From Litoditis marina (Eukaryota; Nematoda; Chromadorea; Rhabditida; Rhabditidae): a stretch of 64,000 nt of DNA. The stretch spans positions 41,635,336-41,699,335 of the forward strand of contig OZ038433.1 in the NCBI GenBank assembly GCA_964036275.1, given 5' to 3'. The position numbers were made by a program, and so were the translations under genes. Below are positions 24,501 through 37,099 of the stretch, one piece after another; position 1 is the first letter of the stretch; the number at the start of each line of letters is the position of its first letter. A model generated the notes under the pieces. That model made no database searches, had not been told where the DNA came from, and saw only the letters and a list, made by a program, of their open reading frames with translations.

Positions 24501-27500
24501 TCTGTTTATAGTATTCTCCCATGAGAAGAGTGAAGTCGGTTGGTCTAAGAGCTAATACACCGTGCTTCCACTTTCAGCTTCACAATTTGTTGTTATTTAT
24601 TCATTCTTGGAAGAACGAACCGAATAAATTGCAGCATGAATGTATCGACATAAATTCCGTTTCAAAAAAATTGCAAATTTCCTCTGGTTTCGTGTGAAAG
24701 GAGCTTCATTTCCTGACTTATCTGACCATACCCAATTTTTTTCAGCGTATCCAACGTACCAATGATAGAACTTGAATCTGGGTCTCCAGTTGGGGGCTCC
24801 CAGGAGAGAGTGGAGCGTGCAGATGATATTCACGAAGGCGTAGCACATGAGGAAGAAGAAGTCGACGACGGCCGCGATGTTGTCCATGGCGCCCAGCAGA
24901 ATAGCCATCTCAGCAATGATCGTGGTGATGATCAGACTGAAGGAATTATTTTGGATTATAAACATCACAAAAGTGATAATAATTATAATACAATAACTCT
25001 TTTATTCGCGACATTCAGATTAGATAATAGAAGGCCACCTCTAGAAGGTATTAGGTAGGCTATTAGCACCACTGTGTTACCCGGTGAAACGCAAAATCAG
25101 AGAACAGAAAACTCGTTAAGTCACGCTACTGGGAAGCCACGGCAAAAAGTAAATGATGCTCGATTTCTACAAAAATATACTTTCGACTTGTTCTGAAATT
25201 TCAATGGAATATCACGTTCTTCACTTCAAGACTCCAGATACCCTATCCATAACCATACAAACCCAATTTCCCCATATCCAACCAAGTTAACCACAAACCC
25301 ACCCCAGGAACGGTTCATTGTTCTTGGTGACCTTCTTGAAGGGCGTGAGAAGGGGGATGACCTCATCCTTGGCGATCGACTGTAGCAGTCGGGGGGCGGA
25401 GCACAGACATTGGAGGGCCGCCCCGAAGGTGGAGAGGAAGGACCCTATGAGCAGGACCCAGTGGGAGGGCCATGCGAGGGCCGCCACCACCATCTCTCCG
25501 CCCAGCGACTGACCGTTTCTGCAATTCAACATCAACTTGAAACATTCTCGTAAGAAAAAAATGTGATAAGTTATACAAACTAATCTCTGATTTGTTTCAT
25601 ATCATATTATTAAATTAGTCTCAAATTTGATTCATTTCTGCAACAAATATGCACATTCAAACTGTTTTGGCTTTTTTTCGATCACACGGGTTGGTTGTTT
25701 CACTTCGTGGCGATAATATCTTACTGCTGGTTCCAGCCCAAGTGAGAAAAAGTACCAATGTGATTAGATACCAGAAGAGACCACATTATTTTCCTTCCAA
25801 CCAGATTCAATAAGATTTTCCTTCCAATTTTCGGTGACCCGTTCTATTTATTCGTTTAAAGAAAATAACACTCACTTGTCCCTGAGAACATTTCCGTCAA
25901 TAGCGGCTCCAAATACGAATGCCAGTGAGAAATAGATGAAGGAGGTTGTCAGGGTGGCAGCTATGGTACCAGACGGGATGGACGACTGCGGGTTCTTCAG
26001 GTCACCTGCACAGACAAAGTCATCAAACGAGGCATGTCAAAGTTGAGAAAGTTGAGGTTGAGCATCAAATTAAGAAAAGGTTGAGTTATTTTTCTTACTG
26101 TTGGTTGTCAGAGTAGTCGGAAAATTTAGGAAACTGGTTCCATTTTTGCTAATATCGGAAAAAATCGAGTTAGTCAGAGTAATGTTGTTTGTTTGTCCCT
26201 CTTACCAAATACCAATGAATAACTATAACGAAAAACGTACCACTCATATTAGCTCCGGTGAAGATACCAGTCACGGCTGGGAAGTAGATCGCAAGCAGGA
26301 CCCAGAACGAAGTTTTCACGTCCTGTAAACAAATGATACATAAATTATCTACGAAATTGAATAATTTGATTTCCCAGGAAAATTATCAAAACCAACTTGG
26401 AAGACGTCAGTATCCTTATTGGCAGCCAGATCGGGTGTGGCGAAGAACTGTCCTACGTACTGCGATCCAATGTTATCTGTAAAAATCAATAATTTCTCAG
26501 AGAAACCTGATTTATACTTGAGCAGAAATGATTTTTAAAAAAATGTAACATTACGCCCCTAGCATTCTGCTCGTTCAGTAAGACCCAAAGAAGCGATTAT
26601 ATTGCATGTAATGTAACGCCCCCAACACAATACCACCCTGACAAATTGAAACATTTTGGGTGGACGTAACCGACCCAGACCAGACGTGATCTGAGAATCT
26701 GAAAACAGCGGTAGATAGCTCCTTATGGATTCATATTCCTTTTAGGTTCGTCTGATCTCATTGTCACATCGCTGATCTACATATATGTGTGTCTTCAACC
26801 TCTGAACGAATTAACATACTGTTATTATTAATGTTACTATAGATATATGATAAATGATGACTGAAATTATGATCTACGAACCGACAAGGGCGCTGCTCTT
26901 AAAACCGGGGAATCCGTTGATACAGTTGAGACCCTGAGAGAACACGGCATCCGGGCAACTGGTCATATTGGGACAGAGGTTCTCCATCAGGAAGGTGTTA
27001 CTGTAAATAACAATTATTGATTAAATTTGGGTGAAAAAATTTGAATGGAATAAAAGTGAACTACAACGGTTCTTCAAAATCACCACATTACTACTTTCTT
27101 CATACAAATTATGAATGATGAAAAAAAATCAACTCATACTAGTAAAATAATACGTCTTAAGCTCATATGATCTGATTAAAACACACTAGCTACACAGTCG
27201 GTACAATAGGAAAAGAACTTTAAAACCCGAAATACAAATATAAAAATAACGAAAATACAACATACTTGAAGCTGCAGTAGTCACAAATGTCGGCCATAGT
27301 GGCATTTCCGGGCGGAAGAACAATCTTGGATTGGAGCAGCTTTGGGCCAAACATGCACACACTGCAAACCAGGAATGTGACTAGACAATCAAACATTTCC
27401 CTTCTCAACAAACATTAATGTATAGTGTTGAGCAAAAATGTAACAGTTTCCCCTTTTTTTGCTGGAACACTAACTGGTCATGTTCTACAGAGTAACATTC

Positions 27501-30500
27501 ATATCACGATTTATATGATTACATATATATATACCTCTGTCCAGAACTGGGATCCATTGTTTTTTCGATACCACCGGCATAGCAGGCGAGAATTGACATG
27601 ATGACACAGACCAATGAGACCTGAATGCGTTCGACAATAGAATCAAGATGCATTTAAGAACAACTTTTCCATGTGTCGACTAAACTTCTTAACTTTCTCA
27701 CTTTCCATCAAGGGGGGGGGGGGGGGGGGGGGGGGCATCATTGTCGGTTGAGGTTGATAGACAATTTACTTGTCATTTTGGCGCTACTTGAAGGTGAAAT
27801 AGTTCAATTTCAACCGAAACAATATGGAATTGTTTCTTCCCTCTTTTATAGAATCTCAAACAGTTTAAGGTGCAAAAGGAAAGAACCAATTACTTTACTC
27901 AGTTTCTTTTTCACACAGGCTCTTTAACTCGTCAGATTCAAAGCTTTCACCGCAAACCTATGAGATAAATCAACCTACCGGGGCCAACATTTGCACAAAC
28001 TTCACTCCCATGGCAACAATCACGAATTCGATCAATAGAAGGAGAGTGGAATAGAAGCGAAGATTGTTGGTCATCATTCCAAATGTACCTAAAGAGCATA
28101 TTTAACTAAGAGAATTTAAATTGAACAGTGAGCATACACTGAAAAGTAACTGACATTGAAACGCCGAACCTATACGCTGTGATAGGTTAGAGGAGAGACA
28201 TGGAGACACCGTCATTTTCTGCGGTTCTGCAGCGTTTGTAATTCGCGCGCAGCGCGAAGCGCTGCGTGTGAGTTGTGTTTGGTTTGGCCATTGCGCACCC
28301 ATTTTTGGCTTTCAAACCACAAAAGTCTTCAAATAAAACATTTTTTCGAAATTTAAAAAGAGAGAGAGCTAGATATCTATTAAATACATGTTGTGTGAAA
28401 AAATTAGGAAAATCGGTCAAGGTTGAAAAAAGTTATGCTGTCGTGTCGTTATGAAAATTTCCGTTGTCCCTCGTCCCTCGTCGCTCGTCCAATGTCCGCA
28501 TAGAAAATTATTTTTTTAACTACTGGACCAATTCGGCTGAAATTTGGCACACATGTGTAAACCCCAAAGTTAGCGCGGCCCAACAAGTTTGGTGATGTCA
28601 CGTTTCGTTTGGCGCTTGGCGCGGGCGCCAATAGGCGCCAGTAGCAGGAAAATATGTGTTCCCATGGATTAAATGCTCCGAAATTTTGCACAGAGGTTAG
28701 ATTAGTGAATCTTAGCCTTCTCTGGAAATTTGGTGTCATGGTTTATATTTGGCGCCAAACGCTGGCGCCCAGTGGCGCCAAATTAGAACAACGCCAGGCA
28801 AGTAGGGTAACGAGCGAAATGTTTCACAGATGTCCGAACTATGAACATAGTTGACGAATACGGCTTGAATACCAACATTTCTTCGACATTCTGCGCCAAT
28901 ACGGTACTTTATCCGCCAAATGGCGCCAAAATTGAAAATAGGGTTTCTGAACCGAAAAACAGTCGGAAATTGTGCTAATTGGTCGAGGCCATTCATTCCA
29001 AGTTTTTTGTTACTAATTAGAGTAAATTTTTATTTGGCGCCAAACGCTGGCGCCCAGTGGCGCCAAATTATAACAACGCCAGGCAAGTAGGGTAACGAGC
29101 GAAATGTTCCACAGATGTCCGAACTATGAACATAGTTAACGAATACGGCTTGGATACCAACATTTCTTTGACATTCTGCGCCAAAACGGTACTTTATCCG
29201 CCAATTGGCGCCAAAATTGAAAATAGGGTTTCTGAACCAAAAAACAGTCAGAAATTGTGCTAATTGGTCGAGGCCATTCGTTCCAAGTTATTTGTTACTA
29301 ACTAGAGTAACATGTTCTATATCTGGCGCCAATGGCTGGCGCCCGTTCGCGCCAATGGAGAAAATATTTTTTTACTGTAATGACGCAGTTTTTTCACAAT
29401 ACTCAGATTTCAATTACCGAAGCGGGAAAAAGCTGTTTTTTGAATTTTTCAGGATCACATCGTTTGAAAACCTGGAACTTTCAGATATCAGGATGTTTGA
29501 TAGTCACCACTATTCAAAAATCGTTTTTCTAAGTCAACTCTAGAAGTGGTTGTACTAGTACAACTAGCAAAAAGAGAACAATTTGTAAAAAGTGGGGGAC
29601 CAGGAAGTGTGTGAGTTCTGTTCGGTTTCACCGTTTTCTGCAAAAAGTGAACAATACGATGTTGTGAATAAGTGTGCAACAAAAAAAGAACAATACATTT
29701 GTTTGCACAACGATTCACAAGAAACATAATATACAAAGTAAAACTTGAACTTAAAAGTGCATAGTGGTTTCCTCTAAGAACGTTGTGAACCGTTGTGCAA
29801 ACAAATGTATTGTTCTTTTTTTGTTGCACACTTATTCACAACATCGTATTGTTCACTTTTTGCAGAAAACGGTGAAACCGAACAGAACTCACACACTTCC
29901 TGGTCCCCCACTTTTTACAAATTTATATGTAATTTGATGTTGGTCAGTTCAATGATACACCGATGATTCACAAAGTATGCCGTCTCCGCAGCCGAAGCCA
30001 CAATTCAGAGCTGTTGAACCCAAAGTCAGTTCCTTTGGAGGCAGACTGTTGGAAGAGTCTCTGACAACTACACACTCTCTCATCTGCCAACACTTTACGT
30101 TTGGTGGGAAACGTCGACGTCATTTAAAACCATACACCAGTAAAGTTGTCCGAGAAGCTACAAAAATTCAAAAATGGACTACTTCCTCGCCAAAAAATAA
30201 TTAATTCCGTGTTTTTATCTCAAACCGGACCACTTTTTGTGGAATAGTCAAACCTTATTGGTGTATGTTTAGAACCATTTACTAACCAGTATCGTGATGC
30301 ACTTCTGGACCTCCAATCGTCAAACCAGGGAATATGTAGAGCTGAAAATAATTATAATGACTCATGTACTGTAAGTAAAAAAAACAGTGACAAACAGTGT
30401 AAAAAACGATACATATACACGAACGTGCCATAAAAATGCAAAAATATCTCTCTAGTTCAACGTATATATTCAATGTTCGGCTCGTATCGTTAAATATGTG

Positions 30501-33500
30501 TTTACATCCGCTAGTCCGCTACCAACGCACACTAACTACTTCAACTTTAAGGTGCAAGATGAAAACACAAATGTGTTCATGATCTGCGAAAAACATACCC
30601 TTAATAGATTGCATTATACAAGCAAAACGTAGCTAAGTAAACAGGCCGAGAGTTGATGCAACTAACCAGTAATATCTCCACACCTCCCACCAGATACATA
30701 GATGTGGCCACAGTGTTTGCCAGATAAAACAGCAGACCGACCGCGGAACCGAACTCAGGACCCAGGTTTCGACTGATCATAAAATAGGCGCCACCACTCT
30801 CCACTACACCATTAGTCGCTACGGCAGAGATCGAAATACAGGTCAGGAATGTCTGAAAACAATAAATAAGCGATGAGTCTCCTTTCACGCTCCACAACGT
30901 TCAACTGTTCAACACTTTGCTTTAAACTTCCAAACACAAAAATTGTATGTTATGTAAACTCGAACAAAAACCAAAATCTACAGATCAATGCTCAAATCGC
31001 GTAAACTCTGATACGCCAACTGATAGAAAGCCAGATGATTGGTACTTTCAAGAAGCTCAAATATTACTTTGTAATGTGAATGTAAACTGAATAGTCAACT
31101 AAAAACAGTAAACTAACACAGAAACAACAGAGAAATAGAAGAAGGAATGTCTGTCCTAGTCCGGCTATTCCCACGGCCCAGAACAATCGAATGAACATGG
31201 TGACACCCAGAATATGTTGAATGGTGGGTAAATAGACACCCAACATTACTCCAAGATCAGCCTAAAGTAGATAAATTATAGCCACGGTTGTTGAAACCAA
31301 TCAGGTAAGTGTGGCTTTGAATAATCAGCGGAAAGTTCAGCAATGTAGCTGTTTTTCGACTGAATTACGTCAAATCCCATAAAATTTGCTGAGCACAGGG
31401 ATGGATTTTCCAGACTCAGTCGCGAAAAACGCCACCTTTACATTAGAAAAGTTTGCAGAAACAAGTCCGTTGAAAGATTAACTAAACTTGAATCTACCAA
31501 ATCATAATTCATGATTCATGAAAAGTGGGGGCTCAACGACTGTGAGATTTGTCTTCTGCTGTGCGACTCTTAGACAACCACTCTCAATTGGAACAGCTAC
31601 TGCTACAAAAACCGAAAAATACTAATAAACTCTAGTATAACTATGCTCATTACAAACATACAAAAGTCGTAAAATATTTTTTCAAACCCCGTGAACTAAA
31701 ATGTACGAATCACAGATGAGCACTCAACGTAGTCAATTATAGAGTTTCTGGTTTTGTACACAATGGTTTGCAGTTTTTGTCATTACTTCAACTCTAGGTG
31801 CTATAACACTTGGCATATTATTCAACAGTTGTTTTCTCTTTCGCAGCTGTGATTTGTAGATTCTAGTTTACAGGTTTGAAAAAATATTTTACGACTTTTG
31901 TATGTTTGTAATGAGCATAGTTATACTAGAGTATATTAGTATTTTTCGGTGTTTGTAGCAGTAGCTGTTCCAATTGAGAGTGGTTGTCTTTGTCTAAGAG
32001 TCGCACAGCAGAAGACAAATCTCACAGTCGTTGAGCCCCCACTTTTCATGAATTTTTCTTTTTTTGTTTACATGCCGTAGGTATGTAGAGAGGTGGTGTG
32101 ATCTGTACGGTGGATAAAATTGTTTTCTTAATTGACCACTTGTCAAGTATTCCCATCATTCGAGAAAAAAATGCAACATCGAACTTCTGAGAATTTACTT
32201 CATCTGCCCTTCAAAATCCCAGAATACGTCATGTTTGAATGAAGTTTCATCGTGAATTGACCATTTTTAAGAAATTATCATCATTTGAAAATATATTTCA
32301 CGTCAATTCTGAACTTTTAAAAGTTGACGTCATCTGGCCTTCAGAATCTCAGAATACGTCAATTTTAGATTGAGTTTTATCGTTAAATGACCCTTTCTAA
32401 GATATTACCATCATTTGAAAGAATATTTGACGTCAACTTTACACTTTTCAAAAATGACGTCTTCTGGTCTTCAGAATCCTGAAGGACGTCACGAATAGAA
32501 CACTTCATAATCAAAGAAAAGTCACGATGGCACCATATTTCAATTTTAATCAAAATCGGTCAGTGCTACCCTAAGTTACCAGACAGTTTGCGTAACCGAC
32601 CTGACAGAGAAGGCGAGAGAGCGTGCTAAATGGAGAGACGCAGAGACATTCAATTCAAAAGGCTGTAATTTGATGAGAAATAATTTTTTTATGAAAAAAT
32701 TAGCGCTCATTTAGTTTTCATACGAGTTCTATCATCACTCCAAACTTCAGCTGAATCCGTTCATTTATGAACGAGATATGACACCTGCGCACAACGGAAG
32801 GAAACACGACGGAAGTTGGCGCTCTGGATGAAGCGAAAACGTCATAACTTAGCTCAAACTCAACGGATTTTGTTTAAATTTGAGACATAACTTGCAAATG
32901 TGCTGTAGAACATTTCCGAATCATTAAAAGTATTGTTTTGATAATTTGAGCCTTTTTATGAGAAAACTAAAAAAACGGAGGCGCGCATTAGCCGGACCAA
33001 AGACAAATCTTGCACAGCGCTTCGCGCTGCGCGCGACTCTGCTGATGACGATCGTACAAACAAGAAAATAAGCGTATCATTTTGATCAAAAATTGGTGAA
33101 AATTCCCGGTTTTGAATCCAAACCGAGCCAGTTTTGGCGGAAAAGGAGTTAGTCTATGAAATAATGAAATCCTGGAGTATGTTGATAGTACCTTCTTCTT
33201 CTGGTTCTCCTGTTGCGCCCTCTCGTTGGGTCCGGGCGTCACGTGGGCCTTCAGGTAACTGGAGAAGAACGGCATCGACGCCTCCTCAAACAGAGCCAGA
33301 TTGTGATTGCCCGCATCCTTCTCACCCCAGGCGAACAGTTCTCCTGAAACACCCCACTGCTCACGACATCTTGATTATATAAACTAATTTCTAACGTCCT
33401 ATTGGTGCACTGTTTGCCTTCATAAGTTATCACTTTCCAGAGATTGTTGTGTTTTGTCTCAGCCAACTCTCAATATGCCAAGCACATTGAGCGGACTGTT

Positions 33501-34005
33501 GCAAGAACGGAACTAAGTGCGAGCTAAAAGTTTTTCATGCTTCCCGGGATCCCAGAAACCCAGGGAGCTATTCATGTAAGGTATTTAGTGTGTGCGTTAC
33601 TGAAAAACATAAACAAAGAGGCTTTTGATATTGCAGAAACTGAGCTATGTTAGAAAAGAAGGTCAACATCCAGGACTACCCCAACCCGACTCTTTCAACA
33701 AGTTGTTAGCTGTCAAAATTCGAAAAAGCAAACAAAAAATCAATAAGCATACTATGCTCATCCCGGTCGATGTCGAGCGTTTCATCCGCGGCTCCTGTAG
33801 TCTCTGGTGGTTCTGGTTCTGCTTGCAACGTGAAGCGCGACGATCCAACCCTTTTCACAAGAAAACTCTTATTCAAGGGGGCGGGGCTAATGGGCTGAGC
33901 GGGCCGGGAACGGGCGGTCCCATCCGGGCTGTTCATCTCCAGTAGACTGTGCTCCTCTAGAGCTAGACCAGGCCGGTTCGATTTTTCTCCTCCACTATTC
34001 GTCAT
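18556..34005 (-). CDS. K-Cl cotransporter, SLC12/CCC family (KCC)
   Basis: Exons (- strand order): 34005-33753, 33343-33192, 31261-31118, 30852-30667, 30341-30287, 28088-27979, 27620-27535, 27361-27266, 27000-26882, 26476-26397, 26322-26241, 26005-25876, 25518-25303, 24936-24760, 24445-24326, 23941-23837, 23520-23427, 23165-23085, 22794-22714, 22516-22381, 22169-22003, 21674-21555, 21237-21085, 20566-20494, 19986-19844, 19380-19272, 18659-18556. All phases match; 1,123 aa. The product is a plasma-membrane electroneutral K+ and Cl- exporter. Landmarks: [10 protein letters not shown] before TM1; TM1 [15 protein letters not shown]3 [12 protein letters not shown]; Cys-rich, N-glycosylated loop at about 320-420; [17 protein letters not shown] in TM6; [23 protein letters not shown] in TM11-12. 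The C-terminal domain has [10 protein letters not shown], a nucleotide-fold-like HPKNWRPQLLIL, and MHTAVRLNE with Thr~1059, the position of the WNK/SPAK-regulated Thr1048 of human KCC3. It ends in [10 protein letters not shown]. Phylogenetic subtype is not assignable. Confidence 0.94.
19087..19233. repeat. TAAACCTAACCGC inverted cluster
   Basis: Three direct copies of TAAACCTAACCGC (19,099-19,143) face two inverse copies GCGGTTAGGTTTA/GTGGTTAGGTTTA (19,201-19,231). It lies in the last intron of the cotransporter gene. The spacing suggests the ends of a small inverted-repeat element rather than a telomere remnant. Confidence 0.65.
19396..19534. mobile_element. TTTTCGAG octamer element, copy 3 (short)
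   Basis: TTAGGGTTATTAATCGAGTT at the left and GACTTTAACAACCCTAA at the right, with only a few CGAGTTTTCGAG units between. It carries the same TTTCGAGTTCGACTTTAACAA tail as copy 1. It is the minimal form of the family and sits in intron 25 of the cotransporter. Confidence 0.75.
19666..19753. mobile_element. TTTTCGAG octamer element, fragment (copy 4)
   Basis: TTAGGGTTGTCCAAGTCGAA then TCGAAAACTTTCGAGTC and AACTCGAAATTTTGAACTCG. One terminus is recognisable and the other is lost. Confidence 0.5.
21846..21860. repeat. Poly-G run (15 G)
   Basis: Uninterrupted run in cotransporter intron 21. Confidence 0.95.
27712..27735. repeat. Poly-G run (24 G)
   Basis: This is the longest G homopolymer in the window, in cotransporter intron 6, about 90 bases before the exon-7 acceptor in transcript sense (where it is poly-C). 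Confidence 0.95.
28466..29345. repeat. GGCGCC-rich repeat with 285 bp tandem duplication
   Basis: Two nearly identical units of 285 bp start at about 28,745 and 29,030. Each begins with TTTGGCGCCAAACGCTGGCG and contains CCGAACTATGAACATAGTT. About a dozen GGCGCC palindromes occur between 28,620 and 29,345. A truncated third unit seems to precede and follow the pair. It is located in cotransporter intron 5. Confidence 0.8.
29579..29925. mobile_element. Long fold-back element A
   Basis: Two ~145 bp arms (29,579-29,723 and 29,783-29,925) are near-perfect inverse copies around a ~60 bp centre. The outer ends read TTTGTAAAAAGTGGGGGACC and GGTCCCCCACTTTTTACAAA. There is no coding capacity. It is in cotransporter intron 5, and the terminal AAAGTGGGGG is shared with fold-back element B. 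Confidence 0.85.
31515..32049. mobile_element. Long fold-back element B
   Basis: Arms of ~170 bp (31,515-31,687 and 31,875-32,049) are near-perfect inverse copies around a ~190 bp centre. The outer ends are CATGAAAAGTGGGGGCTCAA and TTGAGCCCCCACTTTTCATG. It lies in cotransporter intron 2, and the AAAGTGGGGG ends match element A. Confidence 0.85.
32125..32500. repeat. Three tandem ~125-130 bp units with TGACGTCA
   Basis: Units are marked by CATCATT at 32,154, 32,279 and 32,409. Each carries an ACTTTTnAAAnTGACGTC block and a CTTCAGAATC-like segment. Perfect TGACGTCA palindromes lie at 32,325-32,332 and 32,428-32,435. It is in cotransporter intron 2. Confidence 0.75.
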
Positions 34006-34007
34006 TA

Positions 34008-34015
34008 TGACGTCA
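34008..34015. promoter_or_regulatory. CRE palindrome beside the proximal cotransporter start
   Basis: A perfect TGACGTCA, the CREB/ATF consensus, lies two bases upstream of the proximal ATG on the minus strand. Its position allows a role in a downstream promoter with a very short leader, but an eight-base site can also occur by chance. Confidence 0.35.
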
Positions 34016-37000
34016 CGATATCAGCTGATGAGGCGGGGGTGTTAGTATGAAGATAAGAACTCGACCTGGACAGACATATATTATATTTTGTTAAATTGAA
34101 CATAGAAAAACAAATACGAGGATTAGAAACAAGTGAACTAAAATGATTATAATACTTCGACGTTTGTACTTTACTAATGTGAAAATCTTAAACATGACCA
34201 TTTTCTAATATCACATGTAACATGTGTAGGTAGTAGGTTTTAGGGTATGAAGAGTTAAACATCCTCTCCAGATCCACGGTTGAAGGAAAAGTTAGGGATC
34301 CTCCGGTCGGATAACCGGGGTATCGCACCTATGTGTCTGAGTCTCTGAGTGTGAGAGTACCAACTACCAGACTACGACCAGATTTTAAAAACTGGATTGG
34401 ATATGTCACGTATCAGTATAATCAATCAATAAAACACATTCTGTTGGTGCAAGGCACAATCATGAGCAAGTTCGCTCATCGCGTTCAATGAAAACCTTCT
34501 TGAGGCCGAAAAACTATGGCCGCCAAAACACTGAACACAACTCAGTAGGAGCTAAAGACTAGACACTAATTTATATATTTTGCTCGTTCAGATTGTGTTG
34601 GTGATCACAGATGTGTTATCGCAAAGCAATTTAAGAGATAAGAAACCTAGACTCCCACATTTGCACCTAGAAAAGAGCCGAAAAGCGTAAGCGATAATAA
34701 TGATGAAATTATGACAACGATAGAAAAAAATAATGTGCTTCAAAACATTCATCGCTCAAACAAAGACGACAAACTGTGTGTCAAACCTTCGAAAGACTTG
34801 ACTAACTTTTGGCTTGAGACATTTAACTCATTTGACTGCAAAAAAGTTCAATTGTTGAAAAGCTAATAGCTTACGTAAGAAGCTAAGTAATCACTAGTTT
34901 TCAGACTAGATATCAGCAAGGAAATACTTTAATAGATTAATAGGCTTGCTAACACTGCATGGAAATTCAAATTAGTCTTGTTCTCATGTTGTATCTTGTA
35001 CGTGCCAAATCCCAAATTATTCCTCTCTGTTATCGATCGTTAGACTGGGTAAAGTCGTAAAGTAATTCGATTAATAAGATCAGGTACGATATACGATATG
35101 CCATATGCGTGGGCAACTTCATTTCCCTTCTGTTTACTCTGGTGGTTTTCTGGTATCTATTACTGCCACTTTTCGAGCATAAACAAATAGAACATAGCTG
35201 GAGGAAAGAGGATGCTAATTATACTAAACGCAGGAAAGCATAGATGTAGGTAATAGTTTGAAAAAAATTAACAAAAATACTCAGCAAAAGAGAACGTATA
35301 ATTCAAATTCAAAAACCAGAAAGGTAATGGATGGAGCAAATGTAAATGTAACCTATTTTCAAGTTCTTTTCTCTAAAATTATTCAGAGGTGTTTTTCGTC
35401 GATCTATTACCATTCAGAGGAGAGCGGGTTTTCTAAGTTAGCGAATCATTCAAACATTTTGGAAACATCAACGACACAAATCTTCGAAATTGTGGGCATA
35501 TGGTAATGGTTTAATGGTTCTCGGGATGAAGAAATCCCATCAAACAATGAGCGAGGCCGAGGAGATAGAGTGGTGACCTTGTGTGATATTGAAAATAAAA
35601 ATTTAGCTATCAACAACACTTGACTCGCGTGGTCTACTAATCAGAACAGAAAGTGGCATTGATGTTACGTTTTTTGAACAGAACCGCGCAAAATAATATT
35701 GAGTAGTGGTTCAAAAAAAAGTTGAGGAAACGCAGAACTCAAAAACCGTTGAACTTCATGGAAATTGAATACTTTGATGAGATATTCACAACATTACAGA
35801 ATTATAATTATTACTAAACAAAAACTCTGTAATTGCATTAATTGGAGGGAAGAATAGAAGAAAGAAAAGACCCGTCAAAGACCCGTCAATAGAAGAAACC
35901 ATAAACCCGTCAAATGTATAATTGATCCGTGTGAGATCACAACAGCTTGACTGCCCGCTGTTTACATATTGTCAATCACTGAAGAATCGGAGTTCGGGGT
36001 CAAATAACAAAAAGAAGGTTCAAACAGAGATCAAGATTAGAGATGTTTAGTACACTACAAACTCCTCTTTTAGTTGTACTCAAGATGAACCTTTACGGTA
36101 TGTTACTGTAGAAGTTAATGAAAAGGTTAAAGAAGGACGATTATGTAGACCAATCCCAAAGCTCCGGTCCTTTAAACTACAATTAATTTTTCAATATGTG
36201 CTCAGGCAGTGGCGGGCTGCTAGCCAGCTAGCAAAGTCGAAATTTTTAAAATTTTCGACTTTTTGGCTAGCACTGGCTAGCAACTGGCTAGCAACACAGC
36301 GAGTTTTCGTTGCAGGACCTGATAATAAATCGATAAAATGGCGTAGTCCTTTACAATTTAGAATGAAAATTTCACAATTTTCAATTTTAGCTGTTTGTCT
36401 GAACTTTTGATTTAATGTTGTTATGTTTTTTTAATATTTTGTTGAATATTCATAATTTTGTACCATTGTTAACACAGGTTGCTCTTAATGTTGTTGCGCA
36501 TATACTTTTGTACATAATACATGATAGTAACAGGATGTAACGATCAATTTATGTGTGATTAGTTGCTTACTTTTTTTACTCCAAGATTCATTGCTCTGTA
36601 ATATAGTATTACTATTTTTGCACCTATATCATTCCTCAAGTTTAAGGGTCGTCGTCAAACGTTCGAGTCAGCCGGCTAATTCTGCTACGCGCTCTTCTCA
36701 TGGCGCTCCGATATCAAATGAGCATTTGATTCCATACCACTTCGAAGGTGGAGGCGCAGAAATTGAGTATGGTATGTTCACTCTTCACTGTAGGAAAGAA
36801 AACGAATGCTAGTTTTATTAGTTTGTCGAACTGGTCTCACTTTTACGGTATTTTAATCATGTTTCCACTTTTTCGCGACTATTCGGCTATTCGGCAAAAA
36901 AGGACCCGTATATCAACTTCAGTACGTGGTTATGTATTCAAAATCGGCGTGTTTTAGCGATACTGGTGAAGCTCGCTTTTCTATTCATAGGGATTATCCG

Positions 37001-37099
37001 GACAAACAATTTTACTCTATTTTGCCTTTGATGATCCACATGTTTGTTGTGATTATTATCACTTTATATTGTCACACGAAAGATTTTAAGGTGCTGGTC

